The notes under the pieces are model-generated. The model made no database searches. It worked only from the letters and a program-made list of their open reading frames with translations, and was not told the origin of the DNA. Of a stretch of 64,000 bases of DNA, positions 33,047-41,208 are shown piece by piece. This DNA is from Paracoccus sp. DMF-8. Lineage in GTDB: Bacteria; Pseudomonadota; Alphaproteobacteria; Rhodobacterales; Rhodobacteraceae. Every line of letters starts with the position of its first letter. Within the stretch, counting starts at the first letter, position 1. The DNA lies in assembly GCF_029309835.1 (NCBI RefSeq), contig NZ_JARJHL010000010.1, forward strand, positions 620,001-684,000, given 5' to 3'. The position numbers were made by a program, and so were the translations under genes.

Positions 33047-33960
33047 TCCGCCGCCATCATATAGGTTGCGCGGTCAGCTAAGATACCGTGGGCTTCTTCA
33101 TCTATCTGGCTGACCGCACGCCTCCATTCGACAGTCATGTCGCGGAGGATTCGTTTGCTCATGTGCCGCTTGGCGCGATTTTCGGCGGCCATCGGCGTGC
33201 ATCCTTTTTCGATCTGGCGGGCCTTCTCGGCTTCCAGATATTCGCCATAATGATCGGCGGCTTTCTTCACCGTCCCGGCGTCTTTGTCGTCCCACCAGGT
33301 CCGTTGCTGCTTGCGCGAGGCTGTCGGCCATGTTCCACACGACCGACCGGCGTTCCGGGTTGTAGCCGTGCATCAGGGCCAGTTCGGCGTCGGCGCATTT
33401 GCGCTGCCTGCTGCCGTCGAAAACGGCCAGCCCGAGGCGCTTCCAGACGCCCGCGACAGACGGGTATTGCGACAGGTCGCCCGCTTCCCCGACGATGGCC
33501 GCAACCGATCCCCAGCCCAAGCCGCGAACGGACGCGACCCACGGAGCGATGGGAAGCTGTTTCGCCAGCTTTTCAATGCGCTTCGCCGACGTGACGAGGT
33601 TACCGAAGATTTCGGCGGTCGCGAGGAACGGCAGCAGGACGGCCATTTCCGGGGCCACCAGTCGATCTCGCCTTTGGCGGCCTTGTCATACAGCTTGTTC
33701 GCTGCGTCCTTGTCACCGTCCGTCATCGCGCGCACGCGGCCTTGCCTTGCAGGACAAGGGCGTTCTTCGCTTTCATCCAGCGGCGGCGCTGGCGGTGCAT
33801 CGCGACGATTTCCGCGACCAGCGGATCGGCAAAGCGCAGATCCTCGGGCTGATCGGCGGGGGGGGTATCTGCGGGGTGCTGTACTTTTCCGGTTTACTAT
33901 CGTCACCCGGCACGCCCGCGCGGCCGAGGCCGCATCCGTGAAATTCTGTTGGTCAAGCAT
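33043..33960 (-). CDS. IS110-transposase-like phage protein, C-terminal domain type (frameshifted)
   Basis: Frame pieces combine to about 305 residues: MLDQQNFTDAASAAR, then PEDLRFADPLVAEIVAMHRQRRRWMKAKN, DKDAANKLYDKAAKGEID, a helix-hairpin-helix part (VRGLGWGSVAAIVGEAGDL, VWKRLGLAVFDGSRQ) and KRHMSKRILRDMTVEWRR. The latter half resembles the Transposase_20 domain of IS110-family enzymes. The N-terminal RuvC-like catalytic domain of those enzymes is absent, so it is not a working transposase. No inverted repeats flank it, and it overlaps both neighbours as an operon member. Shifts lie near 33905, 33855 (an 8-G run), 33660 and 33310. Confidence 0.5.
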
Positions 33961-34489
33961 CTGCCGCGTCCTTTTCCAGACGGTCCAGATCCTCGGCGGC
34001 CAGCACATCGCCGACCGGCGTATCGGCGTCGGGCAGGGCGGCGGCGATCATCGCCATCCAGCGCCCGCGACGCATCATTTCGGTTCCTTGGGTCAGGTAA
34101 ATCGAGGACTGTTTCTGCACATCCTCGAGGCAGGCATCGCGCAGCTTCATGCCGCCTGCGATGGGGAAGTCCAGAAGGGTCGCGCGGATCGACGGCACGA
34201 TGGCGAAAGGGCTAACCTTGGCGCGGTTGGGCAGGGGTTTGCGCGAGGCCTCCAGAATGTCCGTCCGATTGGCCCTGACCAACTTGTAGGCGCGGGCAGC
34301 GGCCATTTCCTCAAGCGCGGGTTCGATCAGCGCGAGGCGCAGGTGTTCGTCATCGCGCAGCGCGGCGTTCAGGCTGTCGGTGGCCGTTCTCAGGTCGCCA
34401 CCGGCGCGGTCAAGCGCCTCCTTGGCGAGTTCGTGAAGGCTGCGGACCGCAAGTTGTCTGTCGGTCTGTGAAACTGCAAGACGGGTCAT
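33953..34489 (-). CDS. Phage protein of unknown function
   Basis: The 178-residue mostly helical protein has one clean frame. It begins MTRLAVSQTDRQLAVRSLHELAKEAL and contains RKPLPNRAKVSPFAIVPSIRA in the middle. I recognise no domain. Its stop overlaps the next gene's ATG by eight bases, and with it starts the tightly packed recombination block. Confidence 0.7.
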   Translation of the reverse strand: MTRLAVSQTDRQLAVRSLHELAKEALDRAGGDLRTATDSLNAALRDDEHLRLALIEPALEEMAAARAYKLVRANRTDILEASRKPLPNRAKVSPFAIVPSIRATLLDFPIAGGMKLRDACLEDVQKQSSIYLTQGTEMMRRGRWMAMIAAALPDADTPVGDVLAAEDLDRLEKDAADA

Positions 34490-34665
34490 TCTGTCATTCC
34501 TTCGGTTGAAAATTTGCGGGGGTGCTGCGTGGTTCCGGTTTGCTAGGCGAACACGGCACGCCCCGCTGCCCCTTTCGGGGATTGGGATTGTTGGGTGGGG
34601 GCTCGGAGCTGACGGTTCTCTCCTCTGTGATGGCCCGCCACCCGCCGCCCGAAGGCGGCATTCCG

Positions 34666-34923
34666 TCAGGCTGATCGCGCCGCCTGGATGGCGCGCGTCA
34701 GCAGGTTGTTGATGCTGTCGGTCCCGTAACCAGCCTCGACCAGCACGTCACGGCAATCGACGGTGTTCGAGAGGTCGGCGCGGTGCAGGATCAGATCACC
34801 GGCCATCTGGCCGACAAGGAGGGCATGAACCGCCTCACGGACATGGTGGGGGGCTTCACGGACGGCAATCCGTCTGTCGGCAAGCGTGAAATCGGCGGCG
34901 GTTCTGTCGGGGCAGTCGGTCAT
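34666..34923 (-). CDS. Small phage protein, first gene of the leftward operon
   Basis: The 85-residue protein begins MTDCPDRTAADFTLADRRI and ends in a helical LTRAIQAARSA. No family is recognised. It directly follows (leftward) the repeat-rich control region at 34.97-35.06 kb and precedes a 176-base gap with no gene visible (34490-34665). Confidence 0.55.
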   Translation of the reverse strand: MTDCPDRTAADFTLADRRIAVREAPHHVREAVHALLVGQMAGDLILHRADLSNTVDCRDVLVEAGYGTDSINNLLTRAIQAARSA

Positions 34924-35290
34924 GCTGGCTGTTCCTCAGTCATTCTGCCGGGGGCCGCGCCCACCGGTATAGATTGGTCATAAACCAACACTAGCCAACT
35001 TGGCAATGGATAAAACCCAACGAACGCCAAAATTGATCTGGATCAAGTTGGTTTGTGGTCGGCCCCGGGTTGCGTAGAAGGTCGAAACCTTTCCTGCGCG
35101 CGCACGGAAATACTACGCGCGCACGCGGTGATAATGATCCCGCGCGCGGAAGTTATATATAATTTCTATATATGGCGCGAAATGAAGCTGGCGCAGGTTG
35201 TGAGAAGGGGGCGGGTTCATACCCGCCCCCACTTCACTGGCATCGCTTACGACCGTCCTAGCACCAACCTATCCGCTAGATGATGCTGCG
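34924..35290. promoter_or_regulatory. Control region with CCAAC/GTTGG dyads
   Basis: I see no gene in these 367 bases. Dyads lie at 34974-34988 (TTGGT with ACCAA) and 34994-35004 (GCCAACTTGGC), with further CCCAAC at about 35016 and AAGTTGGTTT at 35045-35054. From 35095 to 35150 there is a GC-alternating stretch (GCGCGC runs), then an AT-rich patch (TTATATATAATTTCTATATAT, split here as positions 35154-35174) that could be a promoter -10 area. It likely controls the leftward recombination operon. Confidence 0.55.
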
Positions 35291-35956
35291 TCAGAAAACT
35301 TTCACCACCATGACGACGATCCCGATCACGTCGGATTTTACTCCGGCGATTCGGGCCTGATCTGGCTCGAAAAACACCAGATCACCGCGCTTGATCTCGG
35401 CAATCGTCGTCACAACTTCGGTCCCCGAATCACCCTCGCGGCGTCGTTGCGCGACGACGAGGTCGCCGTCGCGGCTTGGGACATCGGCGGTGCTGATCAC
35501 AATCATGCCGTCGGTGATGCCGAGGTCACGCCAGGTGTTGCCCCTGACGATGCGCGCCGTCTGGTTGCGCCCCAGGTGGCGGATGTCGGCCGGCACTTGG
35601 ATGCCAATGTCGCCGCCCCGTGACGGCGGCGACCACACGGCTGCCTCGATCGTCCCGGAAAGGGGCAGGGAGGCCGGTTGCCGGGCGTCCGCATCGTCGT
35701 CGTCTGGTCGGGGCTGGTCGATCAGGCCCAGCAAATACCTGGGATCGCAGTCGAGGACAGTGGCGATGCGGCTCATATTGCTTTTGCGCGGTGCGCCTTT
35801 AAGGCCCGATAAAAGCTCATAAAAATATCCGCGATCAAAGCCCGCTTCCTCGGCGGCTGCGAACTGATCTTTACCAAGCTGATCAAGGCGTTTGGCGATG
35901 CGTTCGCGCATCATTTCGAGGCGAGCGGCGGCCTCCGCGCTCTTCGGTCGTTTCAT
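35291..35956 (-). CDS. Phage repressor: XRE-type helix-turn-helix with S24-like C-terminal domain
   Basis: The 221-residue CI-type repressor starts MKRPKSAEAAARLEMM. The helix-turn-helix lies at about residues 20-75 (AAEEAGFDRGYFYELLSGLKG), and a C-terminal LexA/CI-like fold has DGMIVISTADVPSRDGDLVVAQ and FFEPDQ. In cleavable repressors the Ser sits in a GDSM-like motif. Here the position reads GNTW and no Ser-Lys pair is obvious, so self-cleavage after RecA activation looks unlikely. The ATG at 35956 begins the conserved part; upstream codons in frame run into the control region. Confidence 0.85.
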   Translation of the reverse strand: MKRPKSAEAAARLEMMRERIAKRLDQLGKDQFAAAEEAGFDRGYFYELLSGLKGAPRKSNMSRIATVLDCDPRYLLGLIDQPRPDDDDADARQPASLPLSGTIEAAVWSPPSRGGDIGIQVPADIRHLGRNQTARIVRGNTWRDLGITDGMIVISTADVPSRDGDLVVAQRRREGDSGTEVVTTIAEIKRGDLVFFEPDQARIAGVKSDVIGIVVMVVKVF

Positions 35957-36055
35957 CAGAAAAAAATCCTGTGTCGTTCTTGCTGTCGCTTCGTGCAGAG
36001 AAAGAGCCAGCAATTACTGGCTTCGTGCGCAGAATGTAACATCAAAGCTGGTGCA

Positions 36056-36137
36056 TATCCAACCGTTTGATTGGATAGTAGGCGCGGCGCCGCTCAAATT
36101 CTGCTGGACAACTGGCCGCTATCCAACTTAAACCAAC
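36056..36137. promoter_or_regulatory. Divergent operator/promoter region of the repressor and early operon
   Basis: A perfect inverted repeat TATCCAA-N8-TTGGATA occupies 36056-36077. A second copy, TATCCAACTT then AAACCAAC, is at 36120-36137, four bases before the rightward gene start. The 184 bases between the divergent genes hold no ORF. These are the most likely binding sites of the adjacent repressor. Confidence 0.7.
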
Positions 36138-36140
36138 TGC

Positions 36141-36479
36141 ATGAGCAACGCAGATTTCTCCCCAACCTACCAGGACACCATGGTCGAGCGGATGGACCGG
36201 CTTCTGCATGTCCTTGAAACGCATGGGCTATCGCGAACTTTCGTGAGCGTCGTCGTGCGCAACGATACCGCGTGGACCCGCGACTACAGGACCCGGAATT
36301 TCACGGTGGCGACCTACGACAAGGTGGCCGCGAAGCTGTCCGGGATGTGGCCTGACGACATCGCATGGCCGTCGGATATCCCCCGGCCCGCGCCTCTATC
36401 CGTCTACGCCGGCGACCTCGAAGCGGTTGCCGAGCGCCTCGCAAAACACCGCAACAGATCGGAGGCCAGACATGGCTGA
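36141..36479 (+). CDS. Early phage protein, Cro-position gene
   Basis: The 112-residue protein stands where a Cro-like antirepressor gene is expected, divergent from the repressor. It has a helical N-terminus (YQDTMVERMDRLLHVLETHGLS), then RTFVSVVVRNDTAWTRDYRTRNFTVATYDKVAAKLSG. The latter resembles the helix-turn-helix of small XRE proteins where T-x-x-x-Y-D-K-V-A closes the domain. Cro function is inferred from position and this similarity. It overlaps the next gene by eight bases. Confidence 0.65.
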   Translation: MSNADFSPTYQDTMVERMDRLLHVLETHGLSRTFVSVVVRNDTAWTRDYRTRNFTVATYDKVAAKLSGMWPDDIAWPSDIPRPAPLSVYAGDLEAVAERLAKHRNRSEARHG

Positions 36480-36873
36480 GAATCTTTCCAGCGCGAAGCT
36501 GGACAATGGGTTTGACCCCAAGAAGACCAAAGCCGCCATCGAGAAGATCATGGCGGCGCGCGAGAAAGCCTCGACCGCGACCGGCAGATCCGGTGCCGCC
36601 GTCAAGGCCCTGATCGAGGATCACGGGCTGAACAAGAAGGCCGCAGGCATGATCACGTCGGTCCTGAAAAAGGATCCTGACGAGGTCCGCGCGACCGTCG
36701 GTGCCTTCGTGCTCTACGCCTATGCGATGGGCGCCTTCGACCAGTCCGACCTGTTCGACGATCACATCAAGATCATGCGTCAGGTGGTCGATGCCGTCGA
36801 TGACGGCAAGCCCGGCAAGGGCACATTCCTGAAACCCGCGCCCATCGAGGACCACGCAGAAGTCGCGCATTGA
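36472..36873 (+). CDS. Early phage protein of unknown function
   Basis: The 133-residue protein begins MAENLSSAKLDNGFDPKKTK. It is almost entirely helical, with KAAIEKIMAAREKA and a region AVGAFVLYAYAMGAFDQSDLFDDHIKIM. The start is set by the ATG inside the preceding gene's end; a longer frame from 36427 overlaps that gene. No domain is recognised. Confidence 0.68.
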   Translation: MAENLSSAKLDNGFDPKKTKAAIEKIMAAREKASTATGRSGAAVKALIEDHGLNKKAAGMITSVLKKDPDEVRATVGAFVLYAYAMGAFDQSDLFDDHIKIMRQVVDAVDDGKPGKGTFLKPAPIEDHAEVAH

Positions 36874-36970
36874 TTTCGCCCGCTAGATCCCGCGCCTTCG
36901 GCCCTCCTTTCACCGACGGCGCGCGTGGATCGCAGGCGGATAGGGCGCCGGTCTTCGTGATCGCGTCCGC

Positions 36971-37005
36971 AAGGGGAGAAGGTGGGCAGCCTCTCCCCCT
37001 TTTTA
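36971..37005 (+). terminator. Intrinsic terminator within the early operon
   Basis: AAGGGGAGAAGG and CCTCTCCCCC pair around TGGGCAG and are followed by TTTTT. It sits in the only gap (36874-37042) of the early operon. Read-through or antitermination would be needed to express the replication genes from the promoter at 36.1 kb, as in lambda. Confidence 0.7.
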
Positions 37006-37042
37006 TGAGACCCCCCGAAATTTTCAGAAGGACAGGATCCCG

Positions 37043-37366
37043 ATGTCGAGAACCTTCTACCAGATCACGATACGCACCCATGCCGGCGGGCGAAAGGGTG
37101 AGGCGATTTTCACCTTTGCCCATGATGACGATGATCTGGCCGATTTGATGGCGACCATGCACGAGGATGGTTTCATCCTCGGCCGCCGCTACTGGACCGC
37201 GCCCGAGGCCTATGCGGCGGGCGAGGAACCGGCTATCCGGCGCGTCATGTCGAGCGCCGAGGTTGCGCTGTCACGCGAGCTTGTTTTGCAGATCGCGCCG
37301 CTGATGTGCGTGCTGCTGGACGGCGACGGCAACACCATCCACGACCCGCGCGAGTTCGCAGCATGA
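37043..37366 (+). CDS. Early phage protein of unknown function
   Basis: The 107-residue protein starts MSRTFYQITIRTHAGGRKGEA and continues in an alternating strand pattern (EAIFTFAHDDDDLADLMATM), then LLDGDGNTIHDPREF. It could be a small alpha/beta domain. I do not recognise it. It overlaps the RuvC-like gene by ATGA. Confidence 0.68.
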   Translation: MSRTFYQITIRTHAGGRKGEAIFTFAHDDDDLADLMATMHEDGFILGRRYWTAPEAYAAGEEPAIRRVMSSAEVALSRELVLQIAPLMCVLLDGDGNTIHDPREFAA

Positions 37367-37884
37367 ACGCCCGCCCGATCCTGTGCCTTGACCTTGCCAC
37401 GACGACGGGCTGGGCATCCGGTGTTCCGGGCGAGCGCCCGGTCAGCCACAAGGTTCGGTTCGGCAAGACCGGCGCCGATGATGGCGAGGTGATCGGCAAG
37501 CTGATGCAGTGGCTTGGCGATTACATCACGTCCACGGATTTCGGCATGGTTGTTTTCGAGGCCCCGGTCGGCCCTGGCATGGCGGGCCGCACCAACTTCA
37601 AGACGATGGCCCGCCTCGTTGGCATGTGCAAAGCGGTCGAGGCCGTTTGCTACCTGCACAATGTTCCGGTCTATCAAGCCAGCGCCGCGACCATCCGTAA
37701 GGAGGTGCTTGGCACGGGTCGCCCCGAAAATCCCAAGGCCGCCGTCATGGCCGAGATGCGGGCGCGCGGCTTTGATCCCGCTGACGACAACGAGGCCGAC
37801 GCGCTGGCGCTCTATTTCTACGCCAGCGCCCTGCTGTCGGACCATACAACAAAACCCCGAAAAGCGGCCACGCGCCGCAAATGA
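37363..37884 (+). CDS. RuvC-like Holliday junction resolvase
   Basis: The 173-residue protein opens ILCLDLATTTGWASG, the RuvC/RNase H first strand with its catalytic Asp. It has the second acidic residue in MVVFEAPVG, and near the end DDNEADALALYFY with the last acidic pair. Phage RuvC-like enzymes resolve branched DNA before packaging. The start MNARPIL overlaps the preceding stop; longer upstream codons are not conserved in character. Confidence 0.83.
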   Translation: MNARPILCLDLATTTGWASGVPGERPVSHKVRFGKTGADDGEVIGKLMQWLGDYITSTDFGMVVFEAPVGPGMAGRTNFKTMARLVGMCKAVEAVCYLHNVPVYQASAATIRKEVLGTGRPENPKAAVMAEMRARGFDPADDNEADALALYFYASALLSDHTTKPRKAATRRK

Positions 37885-37957
37885 TCGAGCCGAGGGCCGC
37901 CGGATAGGCGGCCCGGCCCCGCGCGTCGCGCATCAAATCATCCCCATCCGGGCGAAC

Positions 37958-40249
37958 ATGTCTGACCAGAACAAGTTTTCGCAGCACGCCGCTGCGGTCG
38001 CCCGCGAATTGCTGGGCGAGGAAAACAAACAGCTATCGACGCCGAACCGGGAATTGAGGTTTGGCAAGCAGGGATCGGTGAGCGTTGACCTGCAACGGGG
38101 CGCGTTTTTTGATCATTCCGAGAACCAGGGCGGCGGTGTCCTGTGGTTTATCGAGAAGCAAACCGGCCAGACCGTTGCGGGCGGCAAGGCGGTCCAGTGG
38201 CTGCGCGACCACGGCTATTATGTCGAGGACGACGGCTTTCATAGGCCCCAGCAGCGCGCGGCGAATGGCGGCTCGGCACCGCAGGGCGTGGGCAGCCGGG
38301 TTGATCCGAATGGCAACTGGTTGCCGCAGCGCGTCCCGGACAATGGTCGCCTGACCGCGACCCATGATTATCTCGATGCGCGCGGCAAGCTGGCCTATCA
38401 GGTCGTGCGGTTTGATTGGGACGTCGACCCCAGCATCAACCCCAAAGGCCACGACAAGACATTCACGCAGCGCGTTCCAGACAGCAGCAAGCGGGACGGG
38501 TTCAGCTACAAGGTCAAGGACCGGATCACGCCGGTCCCTTATCGCCTGCCGGAACTGATCGAGGATCTGGCCGATGGTCGCCCCATTTTCATCGTTGAGG
38601 GCGAGAAGAAGGTCGATCTTCTGCGCGCCCAGGGCGTGCCCGCAACCTGCAACCATGGCGGGGCAGGGAAGTTTCCCGAGGAACTGATCGCGCACTTCAA
38701 GGGCGCCGACGTCATCATCCTGCCCGACAATGACGACCCGGGCCGGGACCACGCCAATCTAATCGGCCGCAAGCTGGACGGGGTCGCATCGCGAATCCGC
38801 GTCTTGGACCTGCCCGGCCTGCCGCCGAAGGGTGGCGTCGATGATTGGTTTCCCGCCGGCGGTGATGTCGAACAGCTTTATGATCTGGTCGACAGTGATG
38901 CGCGCACGTTCGAGGCAGCCCCATTTGAAAGCCGGTTCGGCGCGGTCGAATGGCAGAACTTCGACGCGCCCGGACCAAAATACGAATACCTGATCAAGGG
39001 CGTCCTGACGCGGTCCGAACTGTCGTTTTTGGCCGGAGCCAGCCAGTCGGGGAAATCCTTCATAGCGATCGACATGGCCATGGCCGTCGCGCGCGGGGTC
39101 GAGTGGTTCGGCCACAAGGTTAGAAGGGGCGGGGTGATCTATCAGGCGGGTGAGAGCGCAGCGGGCGTCAGACGCCGCCGCTTTCCCGCATATCGCCAGA
39201 AATACGACTGCGGCGCTGATCCTCTGTCCGTCGTGCTGCTTGAGCGCCCGGTCGATTTTTACAACAGCGACGACGATGTGGACGCATTTATCGAGGAATG
39301 CCTGCACTGGAAGAAGAAATTTCGCGACCCCCTCGAACTGATCATCATCGACACCTTTAACAAGGCCACGCCCGGCGCCAACGAGAACGACGGCAAGGAT
39401 ATGGGGTCGGTTCTCGCGCGCTGCGAGCGCGTCCGGCGCGCCACCGGGGCGCATGTGATGCTGGTCCATCACATGAACGCCGACGGCACGAAGATGAGGG
39501 GCCACACCAGCCTTTTCGGGAACGTCGATAACGTCGTCACCGTCCGCAAGATCCCCGACAAGACCGATGCCGATAACCGTCAGGTCCGCGAATGGGTGCT
39601 GTCCAAACAGAAGGACGGCGAAGACGGGATCGGGGCGAAATTCGTCCTGCCGTCCCTGATCATCGGTCAGGATTCCGATGGCGATCCCATCACATCATGC
39701 ACCGTCGCGCCCCCCAACACTGGCGCCGACGATGACGGCATTCAGGAGCGCGGCGCGATCACGATTGGCGGCGGCCACGGCGCGGTTCTGCGGCTGATCT
39801 ATGACGCGGTGAAAGAGCACGGCGAACTGGCGCCGTCGTCTCTGGGCCTCTCGCGCGGCGCTATGGCCGTGACGCGCGACGTGCTTTGGGAGCGTGCTCT
39901 TTCGGTGATGGTGGATCACGGCGACCCCATAGACCTGAAAAAGGGCGAGACCGAAGAAGATGCCCGCGCCAGACGCATCGAGGACGTGCGCAAGCGCGTG
40001 AAGCACTCCCGCAGCTACCTGTTCGAGAAGGGCGTCATCAAGGCCGGTGACAGGTGGATCTGGCTGACAGGCAAGCCTGTGAAGGGCTTCCCGGAGGCTC
40101 CGGGGCTTGGCGATGCCGCGATGACCCGAAGGCGAAGATCGGGGCCAGGAACTGGCCCCAGAGCGTCCCCACCACCCGACGTCCAGCAAGACGCAATGAT
40201 TGATCAGGCCACGGGCCTGCCATTTGACCCCGAGGATTTCATAGGATGA
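37958..40249 (+). CDS. Phage primase-helicase with TOPRIM and RecA-like ATPase domains
   Basis: This is a 763-residue replication protein. The first 110 residues have the pattern SVDLQRGAFFDHSENQGGGVLWFIE seen in phage primase/helicase N-termini. A TOPRIM domain at about 205-285 has IFIVEGEKKVDLLRAQG and DVIILPDNDDPGRDHA. An AAA/RecA-type ATPase follows with Walker A GASQSGKS (residues 360-367) and Walker B LELIIIDTFNKATPG. The C-terminus has a helical winged-helix-like segment. RepA-type family context suggests it primes and unwinds at the phage origin. The start is the ATG 73 bases after the resolvase stop; the longer frame overlaps ruvC and is rejected. Confidence 0.85.
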   Translation: MSDQNKFSQHAAAVARELLGEENKQLSTPNRELRFGKQGSVSVDLQRGAFFDHSENQGGGVLWFIEKQTGQTVAGGKAVQWLRDHGYYVEDDGFHRPQQRAANGGSAPQGVGSRVDPNGNWLPQRVPDNGRLTATHDYLDARGKLAYQVVRFDWDVDPSINPKGHDKTFTQRVPDSSKRDGFSYKVKDRITPVPYRLPELIEDLADGRPIFIVEGEKKVDLLRAQGVPATCNHGGAGKFPEELIAHFKGADVIILPDNDDPGRDHANLIGRKLDGVASRIRVLDLPGLPPKGGVDDWFPAGGDVEQLYDLVDSDARTFEAAPFESRFGAVEWQNFDAPGPKYEYLIKGVLTRSELSFLAGASQSGKSFIAIDMAMAVARGVEWFGHKVRRGGVIYQAGESAAGVRRRRFPAYRQKYDCGADPLSVVLLERPVDFYNSDDDVDAFIEECLHWKKKFRDPLELIIIDTFNKATPGANENDGKDMGSVLARCERVRRATGAHVMLVHHMNADGTKMRGHTSLFGNVDNVVTVRKIPDKTDADNRQVREWVLSKQKDGEDGIGAKFVLPSLIIGQDSDGDPITSCTVAPPNTGADDDGIQERGAITIGGGHGAVLRLIYDAVKEHGELAPSSLGLSRGAMAVTRDVLWERALSVMVDHGDPIDLKKGETEEDARARRIEDVRKRVKHSRSYLFEKGVIKAGDRWIWLTGKPVKGFPEAPGLGDAAMTRRRRSGPGTGPRASPPPDVQQDAMIDQATGLPFDPEDFIG

Positions 40250-40737
40250 TGCAGAGAGAGATACCCGATGATGTCTGGACGCCGAAGCGCGTCAAAGAGG
40301 TCCTTGCCGAGGCCGTGAAATGGGTCCGGCGCAGCACCGGCCCGGTTGGTCCGTCCGGTATTCGCGGCTCGATGCCCGCCTATATTCCGACCCTTGAGGA
40401 TCACCTTGAAGAAGGATGGGGCCTGCCCGAGGTCGCGGGCGATGACGAGGACGATGATCGCAAGATCGAACTGCCGGTCACGCCCGAGCGCGCCGATTAC
40501 CTGATGCGGTCGCTGTCTTGGGTCGCGGTCTATCTGATCAACGCCAACCATCGCGGCTCTGGCCTGATGGTCAGCCGCTGGATGGCCCACAGCGGCGGGA
40601 GGGGCAACGGCGGGTTCAACGCGGCGATCAAGCGCGCGGGTGTCAGCCGCACGCATGCCTATCGGTTGCGCGACCGTGGCTTGTCGCTGATCGCCCAGGG
40701 CCTGACCAAGGACGGGGTGCGCTATGAGCGGGGTTAA
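40246..40737 (+). CDS. Phage protein with C-terminal helix-turn-helix-like segment
   Basis: The 163-residue protein contains WTPKRVKEVLAEAVKWVRRSTGP and, at the C-terminus, AAIKRAGVSRTHAYRLRDRGLSLIAQGL, which reads as a helix-turn-helix. It overlaps the primase stop by ATGA. A similar arrangement (WTP-start, HTH at end) is known for uncharacterised phage proteins in Rhodobacterales. DNA binding is an inference. Confidence 0.68.
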   Translation: MMQREIPDDVWTPKRVKEVLAEAVKWVRRSTGPVGPSGIRGSMPAYIPTLEDHLEEGWGLPEVAGDDEDDDRKIELPVTPERADYLMRSLSWVAVYLINANHRGSGLMVSRWMAHSGGRGNGGFNAAIKRAGVSRTHAYRLRDRGLSLIAQGLTKDGVRYERG

Positions 40738-40981
40738 CACCTCGGCCGAGATGCCAAAGCCCAAGCCGATGACGCTGCTCAATCAGGCCGAGCTGATCGA
40801 ATACATCATTCGGCGCGCGGGCGATGCCCGATCCGGCGATGCGATGGTCTGGCTGTGCCAGCAGCACATAGATGACCTGACCACAATCTCGAAAACTCTG
40901 CGGGTCATGTCGCTCTTCAAGGCTGACCAATTCGTCAAGGCCGAATCCGCCAAGCAGAAAAAGCAGAGGTCCGGCCAATGA
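40724..40981 (+). CDS. Small phage protein of unknown function
   Basis: The 85-residue helical protein starts MSGVNTSAEMPKPKPM and ends with a basic tail rich in Lys and Gln. It overlaps its neighbours on both sides (14 and 4 bases), which supports it as a real gene of the replication operon. No domain is recognised. Confidence 0.6.
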   Translation: MSGVNTSAEMPKPKPMTLLNQAELIEYIIRRAGDARSGDAMVWLCQQHIDDLTTISKTLRVMSLFKADQFVKAESAKQKKQRSGQ

Positions 40982-41208
40982 GCATGCGGGAACAACTCTA
41001 TATTTCCGGCGGCGGCATGGTGCGGCGCAAGGTCACCAGCCGCAAGGGGCGCGAGGCCGCCGTCATCGACCCAAACATCCGCTGCCGAACCGCGATCATC
41101 AACATGTATGCGGCGGGGTTTTCGGTCCTCGATATCGCTTACCGACTTGGGAAAACACAACTTTTTGTCCTTAGGGAACTGGTCAACGGAGGGCCGGGAA
41201 AATGGTAA
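40978..41208 (+). CDS. Small phage protein with helix-turn-helix-like segment
   Basis: The 76-residue protein is basic at the start (MVRRKVTSRKGREAA), then CRTAIINMYAAGFSVLDIAYRLGKTQLFVLRELV. That segment has the helix-turn-helix spacing of small DNA-binding proteins (xxAGxSxxDIAxxLGxxxxxVxxxL). The reading is moderate in strength. It overlaps the helicase start by seven bases. Confidence 0.65.
   Translation: MSMREQLYISGGGMVRRKVTSRKGREAAVIDPNIRCRTAIINMYAAGFSVLDIAYRLGKTQLFVLRELVNGGPGKW

Noticed and set aside
33043..33960. A complete insertion sequence of the IS110 family
   Set aside because: No catalytic N-terminal domain, no element ends, and the gene overlaps both neighbours as part of an operon.
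35053..35283. A rightward ORF of 76 codons in the control region
   Set aside because: No ribosome site, composition unlike the neighbouring genes, and it overlies AT-rich and GC-alternating control sequence.
37514..37957. N-terminal extension of the primase-helicase by about 148 residues
   Set aside because: It overlaps the RuvC-like gene in another frame and reads as shadow sequence rich in Arg, Ala and Ser. The ATG at 37958 begins the conserved part.
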